DNA of 64,000 nt from Cloacibacterium caeni_C (GCA_002422665.1 DITA01000059.1:1-64000); one strand, 5' to 3'; numbered from the stretch's first letter, positions 24,670 to 32,695 are shown. The notes: generated by a model not told the origin, from the sequence alone. Program-made: numbers and translations.

Positions 24670-24698
24670 AGACAATAATATTAAAGTTAAAAATATTT

Positions 24699-25226
24699 TT
24701 ACTTTTTCACAGGCGGATAATTGGCCATAATTTCTGCTACAATCGCTGGAATTTGTTTTTGCTTAGATTTAGGAGAATCTACATTGATTCCGCTTCCTAC
24801 ACCTTGCCAAACTAATTTTCCAGTTTTAGCATCTACGATGTCAATAATCAAACTTCCTCTGTTGTAGTCGGTAGTCCAAGCTCTGCTCATTCCAATTCCC
24901 CATCCATAAGGTCTTCCCCAACCGTACATTCCGAAACTAGGTTCTATTCTGGTATCTTCTACTTTTTTATGAGAAGCTTTCAGGTTTACAACTAAATCAG
25001 GAGTTTGAGATGCAGATAAACCTTTCATTTGTAGGTTTTTAGCTACTTCGTTTAAAACACGGTCTTTGTCTAAATCATTCAGTTTTAAATCATCTACTCT
25101 AAACTGATAGGTTTTATAAGAACTAAAATTGGCAGTTTCAGCATAATCCGTTCTCACATTAAATGGTGAACAAGACGTAACAAAAAGTGCTGCTGAAGCC
25201 AACAAAAGGAAAAAATATTTCTTCAT
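24699..25226 (-). CDS. DUF4136 family lipoprotein
   Basis: The 175-residue protein has a lipoprotein signal (lipobox LFVTSC, Cys at about 19). The DUF4136 pattern follows: DYAETANFSSYKTYQFRVDD near the start, LVVNLKASHKK in the middle and GSLIIDIVDAKTGKLVWQGVGSG near the end. DUF4136 proteins are outer-membrane-associated lipoproteins of unknown function, often with a Gly/Trp/Tyr-rich insert, here GMYGWGRPYGWGIGMSRAW. It lies 3 bases after the DUF5522 gene stop, so the two are probably one transcript. Confidence 0.85.
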   Translation of the reverse strand: MKKYFFLLLASAALFVTSCSPFNVRTDYAETANFSSYKTYQFRVDDLKLNDLDKDRVLNEVAKNLQMKGLSASQTPDLVVNLKASHKKVEDTRIEPSFGMYGWGRPYGWGIGMSRAWTTDYNRGSLIIDIVDAKTGKLVWQGVGSGINVDSPKSKQKQIPAIVAEIMANYPPVKK

Positions 25227-25229
25227 TTT

Positions 25230-25421
25230 TTATGATTTATGTGGTTTTTTCTCAATTTTTTTAAAAGAATCAGTCTTTTTATCATAACCATAAGGACAAT
25301 GTTTACAACCACTTTTACAGCAATAACCGCGTTTTAAGTGGTATCTTTCGGTGAAAACTTTGTAGCCTAATTCATTATAATAAAAATCTTCGCCTTCTAC
25401 TAATTCTTTATCAAATTTCAT
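25230..25421 (-). CDS. DUF5522 cysteine-rich small protein
   Basis: The 63-residue protein carries CCKSGCKHCPYGY (Cys34, 35, 39, 42), the mark of DUF5522, a short family common in Bacteroidota and also found as a domain in some eukaryotic proteins. The cysteines could bind zinc or an iron-sulfur cluster; function unknown. It is the first gene of a two-gene - strand unit with the DUF4136 lipoprotein. Confidence 0.75.
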   Translation of the reverse strand: MKFDKELVEGEDFYYNELGYKVFTERYHLKRGYCCKSGCKHCPYGYDKKTDSFKKIEKKPHKS

Positions 25422-25470
25422 TCCATAAAATTACAAAAAATTCAATCATATTTTTAAATCATTGTGATAA

Positions 25471-25498
25471 TTGCTCCTTTTAACTTTTCATATCTTTG
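25471..25498 (+). promoter_or_regulatory. Promoter of the HExxH protein gene
   Basis: TTG at 25471-25473, 17-base spacer, TATCTTTG at 25491-25498. The promoter lies inside the possible GTG-extended frame, which argues that translation starts at the ATG 25503, perhaps leaderless. Confidence 0.5.
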
Positions 25499-25502
25499 TT
25501 CT

Positions 25503-25832
25503 ATGATTATTTTGAGTTTACGCCTTCTCCGAAAGACTAGAATCAACGGAATTACCATTTTTCCGTTCATTTTTCTTCGTGAATCAGCGTTTAAGGAAAA
25601 TAAAATACTCATTAATCACGAAAAAATCCACATTCGTCAGCAATTAGAACTCCTCATTATTTTCTTTTATTTGTGGTATGTAGTAGAATATTACTATTGG
25701 TATTTTAAGTTAAAAAACAAACATTTGGCTTACCGAAATATCAGTTTCGAAAGAGAAGCTTACGCTATGGAAGAAGATTTAAACTACCTCGAAACCAGAA
25801 AAATTTGGAGCTTTTGGAAATATAGAGTGTGA
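25503..25832 (+). CDS. Small membrane-associated HExxH protein, 109 aa
   Basis: The frame opens at a GTG at 25464, but the ATG 25503 is preferred because a promoter lies between them. Residues 39-43 are HEKIH, a zinc-peptidase HExxH motif. Residues about 50-68 form one hydrophobic aromatic segment (LLIIFFYLWYVVEYYYWYF), and FEREAYAME (82-90) supplies a possible third zinc ligand at Glu85, as in M48/M56 gluzincins. At 109 aa it is far shorter than known peptidases of those families, so it may be a minimal or degenerate relative. The gene is monocistronic and faces away from the DUF5522 gene. Confidence 0.65.
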   Translation: MIILSLRLLRKTRINGITIFPFIFLRESAFKENKILINHEKIHIRQQLELLIIFFYLWYVVEYYYWYFKLKNKHLAYRNISFEREAYAMEEDLNYLETRKIWSFWKYRV

Positions 25833-25840
25833 TTTTTTTT

Positions 25841-25937
25841 GGCGCCAAATTCCGCCGTCCGTTCTCAATCTTTTTTTTGCCAAATCTTTTCCCAATGCAA
25901 AAAAGGATTTCCACTCAAGTCGGGGCGCAATTTCCGC
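25841..25937. repeat. Dispersed spacer repeat, copy B
   Basis: Begins GGCGCCAAATTCCGCCGTCC and ends TCAAGTCGGGGCGCAATTTC. Its left and right ends match copy A at 20571-20692, while the middle differs. The 376-base spacer 25833-26208 otherwise holds AT-rich sequence and the hairpin at 26175-26198; no gene is seen. Confidence 0.6.
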
Positions 25938-26174
25938 ACATTTCTAAATTTCAGATAAATAGAACTTTTTTTCTTTTGCATAACTTATTTATCAATAAAA
26001 ATCGTAGATTTTTTCTTTTGACCTCAATTTCGTAGCGTAAAAAAATTGAAAACAAAATTCGTTAAAAAATTTCTGTTGTTTGAGAAAGCAAAGGGAAAAG
26101 AATTGGCTCGAGTTTCGGAAATTTTAGAATTTTATTTTTAATTTTAGCCGAAGAAATTGAAGTCTTGATTTTTG

Positions 26175-26198
26175 GTTCTTTTCATCAAGGAAAAGAAC
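26175..26198. repeat. Hairpin before the PLP enzyme gene
   Basis: GTTCTTTTC (26175-26183) pairs with GAAAAGAAC (26190-26198). It lies 10 bases before the ATG at 26209 and closes the repeat-rich spacer, so it could affect translation of that gene. Confidence 0.55.
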
Positions 26199-26208
26199 AT
26201 TATAAAAA

Positions 26209-27117
26209 ATGAATTTACCCAAACATAAAATTCCAATTGTAGAAATTCCTATCGGGAAAAAAGTAAGACTTTTCATCAAAAGAGAAGACCTTACTCATCC
26301 CGAAATTTCTGGAAATAAATATTGGAAAATGTTTTACAATGTCAAAAAATATTTAGAAAAAGAAGTTTCAGAAAGAAAAATCATTACTTTCGGAGGTGCC
26401 TTTTCTAATCATATTGCAGCAGCTGCAGCTTTGGGAAAAGAATTTGGCATCGAAACTCTAGGAATTATCAGAGGAGACGAATTAGAAAATTCTTGGCAAG
26501 AAAATCCCACTCTTTCTTTAGCGCACCAAAACGGAATGACTTTCAGATTTGTGACAAGAGAAAATTATAGAGATAAGGAAACTTTGATGAAAAACCTTCA
26601 AGAAGAATTTCCCGAAAGTTTGGTAGTTCCAGAAGGCGGGACTAATGAAAATGCGGTGGAAGGAATTCAGTTTATGCTCAATGAAGAAACTCAAGATTTT
26701 GACTATCTTTGCAGTGCTATAGGAACAGGAGGAACCCTTTCAGGAATTTCTAAATTTGCAGAAGAACATCAAAAAGTGTTAGGTTTCAAAGCTGTGAAAG
26801 ATGAATCTTTAGAAAAAAGGATTTTAAATTTTTCTAAAAGACAAAATTTCACCATTTTTGATGCTTCAGATGGCGGTTTTGGCAAAATAACAGACGAAAA
26901 TATTCGTTTTATAAATAAATTTTATCAAGATTTTGGCATTATTTTAGAGCCTGTTTACATTGGGAAAATGCTCAGGAAGATTTTTGAACTCATAGAAGAA
27001 GATTATTTCCCAGAAAATAGCAAGATTTTAGCTTTTCATACAGGAGGTTTGCAAGGAATAAAAGGAGCAAACGAAATGTTGAAAAAGAAAAACAGAAATT
27101 TAATAAAAGTTTTATAG
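26209..27117 (+). CDS. D-cysteine desulfhydrase / ACC deaminase family PLP enzyme
   Basis: The 302-residue fold-type II PLP enzyme has the PLP lysine at Lys37 in SGNKYWK. FGGAFSNHIAAAAALG binds the cofactor phosphate region, AIGTGGTLSGISK is the glycine loop, and AFHTGGLQG ends the active site. This set is typical of the ACC deaminase/D-cysteine desulfhydrase family, which acts on D-cysteine, ACC or related amino acids. The exact substrate cannot be read from the sequence. The protein is cytosolic. The downstream LysM glucosaminidase gene is 82 bases away, separated by two short palindromes. Confidence 0.85.
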   Translation: MNLPKHKIPIVEIPIGKKVRLFIKREDLTHPEISGNKYWKMFYNVKKYLEKEVSERKIITFGGAFSNHIAAAAALGKEFGIETLGIIRGDELENSWQENPTLSLAHQNGMTFRFVTRENYRDKETLMKNLQEEFPESLVVPEGGTNENAVEGIQFMLNEETQDFDYLCSAIGTGGTLSGISKFAEEHQKVLGFKAVKDESLEKRILNFSKRQNFTIFDASDGGFGKITDENIRFINKFYQDFGIILEPVYIGKMLRKIFELIEEDYFPENSKILAFHTGGLQGIKGANEMLKKKNRNLIKVL

Positions 27118-27122
27118 ATATT

Positions 27123-27190
27123 GAGTTCCGTAGGAACGAAAGGTTTGTAGAAAAAAACATCATTATCAATAGGAAGTTCCGTAGGAACGA
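27123..27190. repeat. Pair of GTTCCGTAGGAACGA repeats
   Basis: Two copies of AGTTCCGTAGGAACGA (about 27124-27139 and 27175-27190) flank a 35-base AT-rich stretch. Each contains the palindrome GTTCC-GTA-GGAAC. The second ends about 10 bases before the next start codon. Confidence 0.75.
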
Positions 27191-27199
27191 CACGTAAAT

Positions 27200-28240
27200 A
27201 TGAAGAAACTCATTTTAATATTTTCAATTGCCTTGTTTTCAAATATCCAAGCTCAAACTTGGAAAACCGAAGACCAGTACATTCAGCGATTTGCACAATA
27301 TGCTGTAGAAGAAATGGAATTGTACAATATTCCCGCATCTATTACTTTGGCACAAGGACTTTTAGAAACAGGAGGTGGTCAGTCTAGATTGGCTCAAGAA
27401 GGGAAAAATCACTTCGGGATTAAGTGTAAAGAAAACTGGACGGGCAAAACCATGAAACATACAGATGACGCACCAAATGAATGTTTCCGAGTGTATGAAG
27501 ATCCTAGAGAATCTTACAGAGATCATTCTTTGTTTTTGGTGAATCGTCCTTTTTACAAAAATTTATTTCAACTTGACCCAAAAGATTATAACGGTTGGGC
27601 TCATGGTTTAAAAAAAGCGGGTTATGCGACCAATCCTAGATACGCTTATATTTTGATCGATAAAATTCAGAAATATAAACTTTTTGAATTTGACTATATC
27701 AAAAAAGAACAAGTCACCGAAAAACTTTTGGCTTTGTATCCTGATTTGGTGAATGATAAAGAATTTTTAGCTAAAAATTTACCAACTCCTAAAAAAGAAG
27801 AAGCTCCAAAAGTGGTAATCGATGCTCCTGAACCTAAAAAATTGACTAAAGAAGAAGTTTTATTATCGGTTTTGATGAAAGCACATCCTAATGAAGCTTT
27901 GAGATATATTGTAATTCCGATGGAACCAGATTATGACGATGCTTCGGAAGTAAACTTACAAGATATTTCTAAAAAATATGGCGTTTCTACTTCTAAATTA
28001 ATGAAATGGAACGAGCTTTCTTCTCAAACTTTGAAAGAAGGACAAATTCTCTTCCTCGAAAAGAAAAATTCTAGCGGAAGTGTAGAAACTTATCGCGCCG
28101 AAAAAGGAGATAATATGTATTCTATCTCACAGAAATTTGCAATAAGACTCGATAAACTTTATGACAAAAACCGCATGGAATATGGAGATAAAGTAAAAGA
28201 AGGTCAATTAATTTATCTTAAAAATAGAAAACCTAGATAA
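27200..28240 (+). CDS. Exported glucosaminidase with two LysM domains
   Basis: The 346-residue protein has a signal peptide (MKKLILIFSIALFSNIQAQ). A FlgJ-like glucosaminidase (GH73) domain spans about 28-160, with ASITLAQGLLETGGGQSRLA holding the catalytic Glu, and HFGIKCK and NECFRVYEDPRESYRDHS following. Two LysM modules are at about 250-285 (ISKKYGVSTSKLMKWNEL) and 300-343 (YRAEKGDNMYSISQKFA). The enzyme should cut peptidoglycan in the periplasm, with LysM anchoring it to glycan strands; a role in growth or division is inferred. No operon partner is evident. Confidence 0.9.
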   Translation: MKKLILIFSIALFSNIQAQTWKTEDQYIQRFAQYAVEEMELYNIPASITLAQGLLETGGGQSRLAQEGKNHFGIKCKENWTGKTMKHTDDAPNECFRVYEDPRESYRDHSLFLVNRPFYKNLFQLDPKDYNGWAHGLKKAGYATNPRYAYILIDKIQKYKLFEFDYIKKEQVTEKLLALYPDLVNDKEFLAKNLPTPKKEEAPKVVIDAPEPKKLTKEEVLLSVLMKAHPNEALRYIVIPMEPDYDDASEVNLQDISKKYGVSTSKLMKWNELSSQTLKEGQILFLEKKNSSGSVETYRAEKGDNMYSISQKFAIRLDKLYDKNRMEYGDKVKEGQLIYLKNRKPR

Positions 28241-28260
28241 AATTTTTTGTAAAGAATTTT

Positions 28261-28373
28261 GCGTGAGCGATTGAAGTGAAAATACCGCAACCGCTGAAAG
28301 CGAGTGAGGAATTGTAACGAAAAGCGCGACCTGAAATAAAAATTTTTGTCATTCTGAATGGAATGAAGAATCT
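28261..28373. repeat. Dispersed intergenic repeat with GTCATTCTGAA motif
   Basis: The spacer contains GCGTGAGCGATTGAAGTG, AAAGCGAGTGAGGAATTG and AAAAGCGCGACC, followed at 28348-28373 by a GTCATTCTGAATGGAATGAAG word. The last is close to the GTCATTCTGAGCGAAGCGAAG sequence that is widely repeated in bacterial genomes. No gene is seen between 28241 and 28425. Confidence 0.6.
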
Positions 28374-28425
28374 GAAATTTTTATGAAGGACACGCCCAAA
28401 ACATTAAAAAAATAAATTCAAAATT

Positions 28426-29724
28426 ATGTTATATCAAAGAAGTTCGGCTTTATTTGAAGAGGCGTACAAATATATTCCAGGAGGTGTTAATTCGCCAGTT
28501 CGTGCTTTCAAATCTGTAGGAGGAGTTCCTATTTTTATGAAATCTGCGAAAGGTGCTTATTTAACAGATGCTGATGACAGAACTTATGTAGATTACATCA
28601 ATTCTTGGGGACCCGCAATTGTAGGTCACGCTCATGATGAGGTAGTAGAAGCGGTAAAATTACAAGCAGAAAAAGGCTTTTCTTTTGGTGCGCCTACAGA
28701 ATTAGAAACCGAAATTGCAAAATTTATCATCGAAAATGTTCCGAATATTGACCAAATCAGAATGGTTTCTTCGGGAACGGAAGCTTGTATGAGCGCCATC
28801 AGATTAGCAAGAGGTTACACAGGAAGAGAAAAAATCATCAAATTTGAAGGTTGCTATCACGGTCATTCAGATTCATTTTTGATTAAAGCAGGAAGTGGAG
28901 CGGCAACTTTTGGGAACCCAAATTCACCGGGAGTAACTTCAGGAACTGCAAAAGATACACTTTTAGCAAAATACAATGATATAGAACAAGTAGAGGATTT
29001 ATTCCGTCATAATCAAGGAGAAATTGCTGCGATTATTGTAGAACCAGTTGCAGGAAACATGGGTTGCGTTTTGCCAGAAAATAATTTTCTTCAAAATTTA
29101 AGAAAAGTTTGTGATGAAAACGGCGCTTTATTGATTTTTGATGAAGTGATGACAGGTTTCAGATTGGCTTTTGGTGGAGCACAAGAATTGTACAATGTAA
29201 AAGCAGATATCGTAACTTACGGAAAAGTGATAGGTGGCGGAATGCCAGTTGGTGCTTTTGCTGCAAGAGACGAAATTATGAGTAAACTTTCGCCAAGAGG
29301 TGATGTTTATCAAGCGGGAACTTTAAGCGGAAATCCTCTCGCAATGAGAGCAGGTCTTACAACGCTTCAACTCATTAAAAACAATCCTAATTTCTACGAA
29401 AAACTCAATAAAACTACAGAAACGCTTGATTTTGAAATTGGTAAAATTCTTAATGCAAAAGGAATTGCCCACAAAATCAACAGAAAAGGAAGTATGATGA
29501 GCGTTTTCTTCCATACGAATAGAGTTTCAAATTTTGAGGAAGCTGCAGATTCTAACCATTCATTGTTCAATAATTTTTTCCATCAATTGTTGGCTCAGGG
29601 AATTTATCTTCCGCCAAGTGGTTACGAAACGTGGTTTATCTCTGATTCTATTAACGAAGCGGAAATTGATAAAACGCTTGAAGCGGTTAGAAATTTTGAT
29701 TATTCAGATAAAATAGAAGACTAA
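28426..29724 (+). CDS. hemL: Glutamate-1-semialdehyde 2,1-aminomutase
   Basis: The 432-residue class III aminotransferase-fold enzyme has the PLP lysine at Lys267 in VTYGKVIGGGMPVGAF. SSGTEACMSAIRLARG (115-130), CYHGHSDSFL and the IFDEVMTGFR motif (237-246) are diagnostic of HemL. It converts glutamate-1-semialdehyde to 5-aminolevulinate in the C5 route to heme. Length and order are normal. The gene is single with a terminator 4 bases after the stop. Confidence 0.95.
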   Translation: MLYQRSSALFEEAYKYIPGGVNSPVRAFKSVGGVPIFMKSAKGAYLTDADDRTYVDYINSWGPAIVGHAHDEVVEAVKLQAEKGFSFGAPTELETEIAKFIIENVPNIDQIRMVSSGTEACMSAIRLARGYTGREKIIKFEGCYHGHSDSFLIKAGSGAATFGNPNSPGVTSGTAKDTLLAKYNDIEQVEDLFRHNQGEIAAIIVEPVAGNMGCVLPENNFLQNLRKVCDENGALLIFDEVMTGFRLAFGGAQELYNVKADIVTYGKVIGGGMPVGAFAARDEIMSKLSPRGDVYQAGTLSGNPLAMRAGLTTLQLIKNNPNFYEKLNKTTETLDFEIGKILNAKGIAHKINRKGSMMSVFFHTNRVSNFEEAADSNHSLFNNFFHQLLAQGIYLPPSGYETWFISDSINEAEIDKTLEAVRNFDYSDKIED

Positions 29725-29728
29725 AATA

Positions 29729-29757
29729 AAATCCCTCAAATTTTTGAGGGATTTCTC
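29729..29757 (+). terminator. Intrinsic terminator of hemL
   Basis: AAATCCCTCAAA pairs with TTTGAGGGATTT across TT, followed by a T-rich run. Confidence 0.8.
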
Positions 29758-29811
29758 TTAATATTCTTAATACCTTAATTGAAAACTTAATGGTAAAATA
29801 TTTTTTTCTCG

Positions 29812-29874
29812 CAGATTAAGCAGATCAAGCAGATTTTTTTAATTATAAACTAAATCAGCGCAATCAGCGAGAGA
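29812..29874. repeat. CGCAGATTAAGCAGAT / AATCAGCG repeat
   Basis: Contains CTCGCAGATTAAGCAGATCAAGC and then AATCAGCGCAATCAGCGAGAG, two opposed word types that also occur at 19250-19275, 31306-31370 and 31440-31470. It abuts the stop codon of the CCA-enzyme gene. Confidence 0.6.
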
Positions 29875-29875
29875 T

Positions 29876-31291
29876 TTATAATTCCAAGCCTAAAAGTTTC
29901 GCTTCTTTAATAACGAAATTTCTAGCTTCATCTTTCTGATTGGCAATTTCTCCTTCTAGAATCGCTTCTTTTACTTTTTCTTTCAGGATTCCAATTTCAC
30001 GACCAGGTTTCAACTGGAACATTTCCATAATTTCTTCTCCAGAAATCGGCGGTTGAAAATTTCTAACGTGGTCTTTTTCTTCCACTTCTTTGATTTTCTT
30101 CGCCACATATTCAAAATTTTTCTTGAATTTTTCTTGTTTTGAAGCATTTTTCGTGGTGATATCTGCTTTACAAAGCGTGAACAAATCTTCTAAATCTTCA
30201 CCCGCATCAAAAAGCAATCTTCTCAAGGCCGAATCCGAAGTTCCATCATCAATCAAAGCAATCGGTCTAGATGAAAGTTTTACCATTTTTTGAACATATT
30301 TCATGTCTGGTCCTAATGGTAATTTTAGTCTCGTGAAAAGATTTTTCACCATTTTAGAACCTAAAAATTCATGTCCATGGAAAGTCCAACCAATTTTTTC
30401 TACAAATTTTTTAGTCGGTGCTTTTCCGATATCGTGTAATAAAGCAGCCCATCTCAACCAAAGATTATCGGTGTTTTTAGAAATATTATCCACCACTTCC
30501 AAAGTGTGCCAAAAATTATCTTTGTGCGTTTGTCCTTCTACTTCTTCTATACCTCTTAAAGCCGTCAATTCAGGAATAATTTTTTCTAAAAGCGTTGTTT
30601 CTTCCATCAATTTTAAACCAACCGAAGGTTTTTCGCTCAACATAATTTTGTTGAATTCCACCATAATTCTTTCCATCGAAACAATTTTGATGCGTTCTGC
30701 TTCTTGTTTGATGGCTTCTAGAGAATTTTTCTCAATTTCAAAATGTAAAACCGATGCAAATCTAATGGCTCTCATCATTCTCAAAGGATCATCAGAATAC
30801 GTTTGTGCAGGTTCTAAAGGTGTTCGCAGAATTTTGTTCTGCATATCTTCTCTTCCGTTGAAAGGATCAATCAGTTCTCCGAAATTTTCCGCATTCAGTG
30901 AAATTGCAAGAGCATTTACAGTGAAATCTCTGCGTTTTTGGTCGTCTTCTAAAGTTCCAGTTTCTACCGCTGGTTTTCTAGAATCTTCGGAATAACTTTC
31001 TTTTCTGGCGCCCACAAATTCCAAATCCAAATCTTGGTATTTAATCATCGCAGTTCCATACGTTTTGAACACAGAAACCTTCAAATCTCCGAGCTCTTTT
31101 CCTACCGCTTTTGCAAGTTCTATTCCGCTTTGTTCGGTTACAAAATCGATGTCTGTTGGTGCTTTTCTTTGCATCAACAAATCACGAACGTAACCACCAA
31201 CAATGTAAACCGTTTGGTTATTTTCTTGGGCGACTTTAGAAATGATTTTAAAAAGTTTGAAATTTTTATTTTGGGTTAAATTGATTTTCAT
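29876..31291 (-). CDS. CCA tRNA nucleotidyltransferase / poly(A) polymerase family with HD domain
   Basis: The 471-residue protein starts with the class II nucleotidyltransferase fold: VGGYVRDLLM (31-40), TDIDF with catalytic Asp47 and Asp49, then RRDFTVNALA (about 120) and DPLRMMRAIRFA (about 165). An HD domain (WAALLHDIGKAPTKKF, about 280) follows, as in bacterial CCA enzymes with 2',3'-phosphatase-like activity. It adds or repairs the CCA end of tRNAs in the cytosol. It is the last gene of the - strand run that starts at gldB. The exact split between CCA-adding and poly(A) activity cannot be read by eye. Confidence 0.88.
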   Translation of the reverse strand: MKINLTQNKNFKLFKIISKVAQENNQTVYIVGGYVRDLLMQRKAPTDIDFVTEQSGIELAKAVGKELGDLKVSVFKTYGTAMIKYQDLDLEFVGARKESYSEDSRKPAVETGTLEDDQKRRDFTVNALAISLNAENFGELIDPFNGREDMQNKILRTPLEPAQTYSDDPLRMMRAIRFASVLHFEIEKNSLEAIKQEAERIKIVSMERIMVEFNKIMLSEKPSVGLKLMEETTLLEKIIPELTALRGIEEVEGQTHKDNFWHTLEVVDNISKNTDNLWLRWAALLHDIGKAPTKKFVEKIGWTFHGHEFLGSKMVKNLFTRLKLPLGPDMKYVQKMVKLSSRPIALIDDGTSDSALRRLLFDAGEDLEDLFTLCKADITTKNASKQEKFKKNFEYVAKKIKEVEEKDHVRNFQPPISGEEIMEMFQLKPGREIGILKEKVKEAILEGEIANQKDEARNFVIKEAKLLGLEL

Positions 31292-31305
31292 TTTTGTATA
31301 AAAAC

Positions 31306-31470
31306 TCTCGCAGATTGAGCCGATTTTGCAGGTTTAATCTGCGGTTTCTGCTAAATCTGCGAGAAATTAATTTTTTGCAAAGATAAGATTAAATATAGTT
31401 TTTCAAAAAATCTCAGATTTTTTATTATGACATAAAATCTCTCGCAGATGGAGCCGATTTTGCTGATAAT
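31306..31470. repeat. CGCAGATT-family spacer repeats
   Basis: TCTCGCAGATTGAGCCGATT with TTTGCAGG, its partial reverse AATCTGCGG and AAATCTGCGAGAAA (31306-31367), and another TCTCGCAGATGGAGCCGATT at 31440-31460. They form imperfect inverted repeats. The spacer 31292-31513 contains no gene. Confidence 0.65.
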
Positions 31471-31513
31471 GAAGCGTAAATTTTGAAAAAATGATTTAAA
31501 CAAAAAAGATTTT

Positions 31514-32050
31514 TTATTCTATTTTTTTGAATTTATAAGTGAAATTTTCTTTTGGTAATGAAATTGGAATAAATAAAATTGCAGATTCATCATATTCACA
31601 TCCATTTATGATGAGTTCATTATTTTTTGTTATTCCCAATTCAATTTTTTTTACTTGAAAACCACCTATAAAATAAGGAATTCCTGAAGTTTGGGATTCA
31701 TTTTCTAATTTTATAAAGCCATTGTTGTTAACAAAATATTTTCTTGAAATTTTGATTTCTGAACCGTTTTTTTTGAAAATAAAATTCAAATACTTATCAT
31801 TTACTATTTTGATTTCAAATGAATTTATTGCTTCAGTAGATTTATTATTTTCTTTGTTAAAAATATTTAAAATAATATATGCAGAATTGTAATTTCTTTT
31901 TTCAGAATTTAAAGGAAAAACTTCGTAATTGCCTTCAATTATTTTAGCATTTGTAATTTTTAAATTGTCTTTGAATCTATATGCTTCTATACTTCCGCAA
32001 CTAATAAATAATGATAATATTAATAAAAGAATTATTTTTTTCATAATCAA
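31514..32050 (-). CDS. Hypothetical lipoprotein, 178 aa
   Basis: The protein begins MIMKKIILLLILSLFISCGS, a clear lipoprotein signal with Cys at about 18. The mature part is strand-rich (ITNAKIIEGNYEVFPLN... ending FIPISLPKENFTYKFKKIE) and matches no family I know. Start may be the second Met (32044). It follows tsaC by 9 bases and so is probably co-transcribed. It is noticeably more AT-rich than its neighbours. Confidence 0.65.
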   Translation of the reverse strand: MIMKKIILLLILSLFISCGSIEAYRFKDNLKITNAKIIEGNYEVFPLNSEKRNYNSAYIILNIFNKENNKSTEAINSFEIKIVNDKYLNFIFKKNGSEIKISRKYFVNNNGFIKLENESQTSGIPYFIGGFQVKKIELGITKNNELIINGCEYDESAILFIPISLPKENFTYKFKKIE

Positions 32051-32059
32051 AAATTTTAA

Positions 32060-32608
32060 TTACTCTCTCAAAACTTTCACTCTTCCATCGCTCCAAATTT
32101 TAATGACAGAAGAACCAGAATATTTGGAAACGCTTTCTCTGTTTTCTTCTACTGCATAATCTACCGCATCAATCAGTTCTTGCGAGATGTCAGAGAATTT
32201 CAATGGTGATTTGTCTCCGCTAAAATTGGCAGAAGTAGAAACCAAAGGTTTATTGAGTTTAGAAATCAATTTTTTGCAAAAATCATCTTTTACCAATCTA
32301 ATGCCGATGCTTCCATCTTCAGCTAAAATTTCTTTGGGTAGATTTTTAGGATTTTCATAAACAATGGTAACTGGTTTTTCAGATAAATCAATAATTTGCC
32401 AAGCCATTTCTGGAACGTCTACCAAATCTTGTAATCGGCGTTCGTTTTCTACCAAAATAATCATCGATTTGGTTTTCTCACGCTTTTTGATTTCAAAAAT
32501 TTTGTTGATGGCATCTACATTGGTTGCGTCACAACCGATTCCCCAAATCGTATCAGTAGGATAGAGGATTACGCCTCCGTTTTTTAATATTTCTAGTGCT
32601 TTTTCCAT
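32060..32608 (-). CDS. tsaC: L-threonylcarbamoyladenylate synthase (TsaC/YrdC/Sua5 family)
   Basis: The 182-residue protein is the short form with only the YrdC domain. ILYPTDTIWGIGCDATN (14-30) and the IKKREKTKSMIILV stretch line the ATP/threonine site, and LVSTSANFSGDKSP is the characteristic SxN signature. It makes threonylcarbamoyl-AMP from threonine, bicarbonate and ATP, used by TsaD/TsaB/TsaE for the t6A37 modification of tRNAs. It lies in the - strand run, 87 bases after the DinB-like gene. Confidence 0.92.
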   Translation of the reverse strand: MEKALEILKNGGVILYPTDTIWGIGCDATNVDAINKIFEIKKREKTKSMIILVENERRLQDLVDVPEMAWQIIDLSEKPVTIVYENPKNLPKEILAEDGSIGIRLVKDDFCKKLISKLNKPLVSTSANFSGDKSPLKFSDISQELIDAVDYAVEENRESVSKYSGSSVIKIWSDGRVKVLRE

Positions 32609-32624
32609 TTTTTTAATTTTTATT

Positions 32625-32695
32625 TTCTACAGATTTCACGGATTATACAGATTTAAATTCTTTTGTGAATATCTGTGTAATCTGTGGGAGAAAAT
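32625..32695. repeat. CAGATTTCACGGATTATACAGATT inverted repeat
   Basis: CTACAGATTTCACGGATTATA (32628 on) and AATATCTGTGTAATCTGTGGG (to about 32688) form an imperfect inverted repeat. This type of paired CAGATT/AATCTG spacer element is common in Bacteroidota genomes, from memory. Confidence 0.6.

Noticed and set aside
25829..26035. 68-codon frame on the + strand after the HExxH gene
   Set aside because: It is made of the dispersed spacer element and shows no protein-like sequence.
30303..30995. 230-codon frame opposite the CCA-enzyme gene
   Set aside because: It mirrors the coding pattern of the - strand gene, is rich in Ser/Phe typical of antisense frames, and has no domain.
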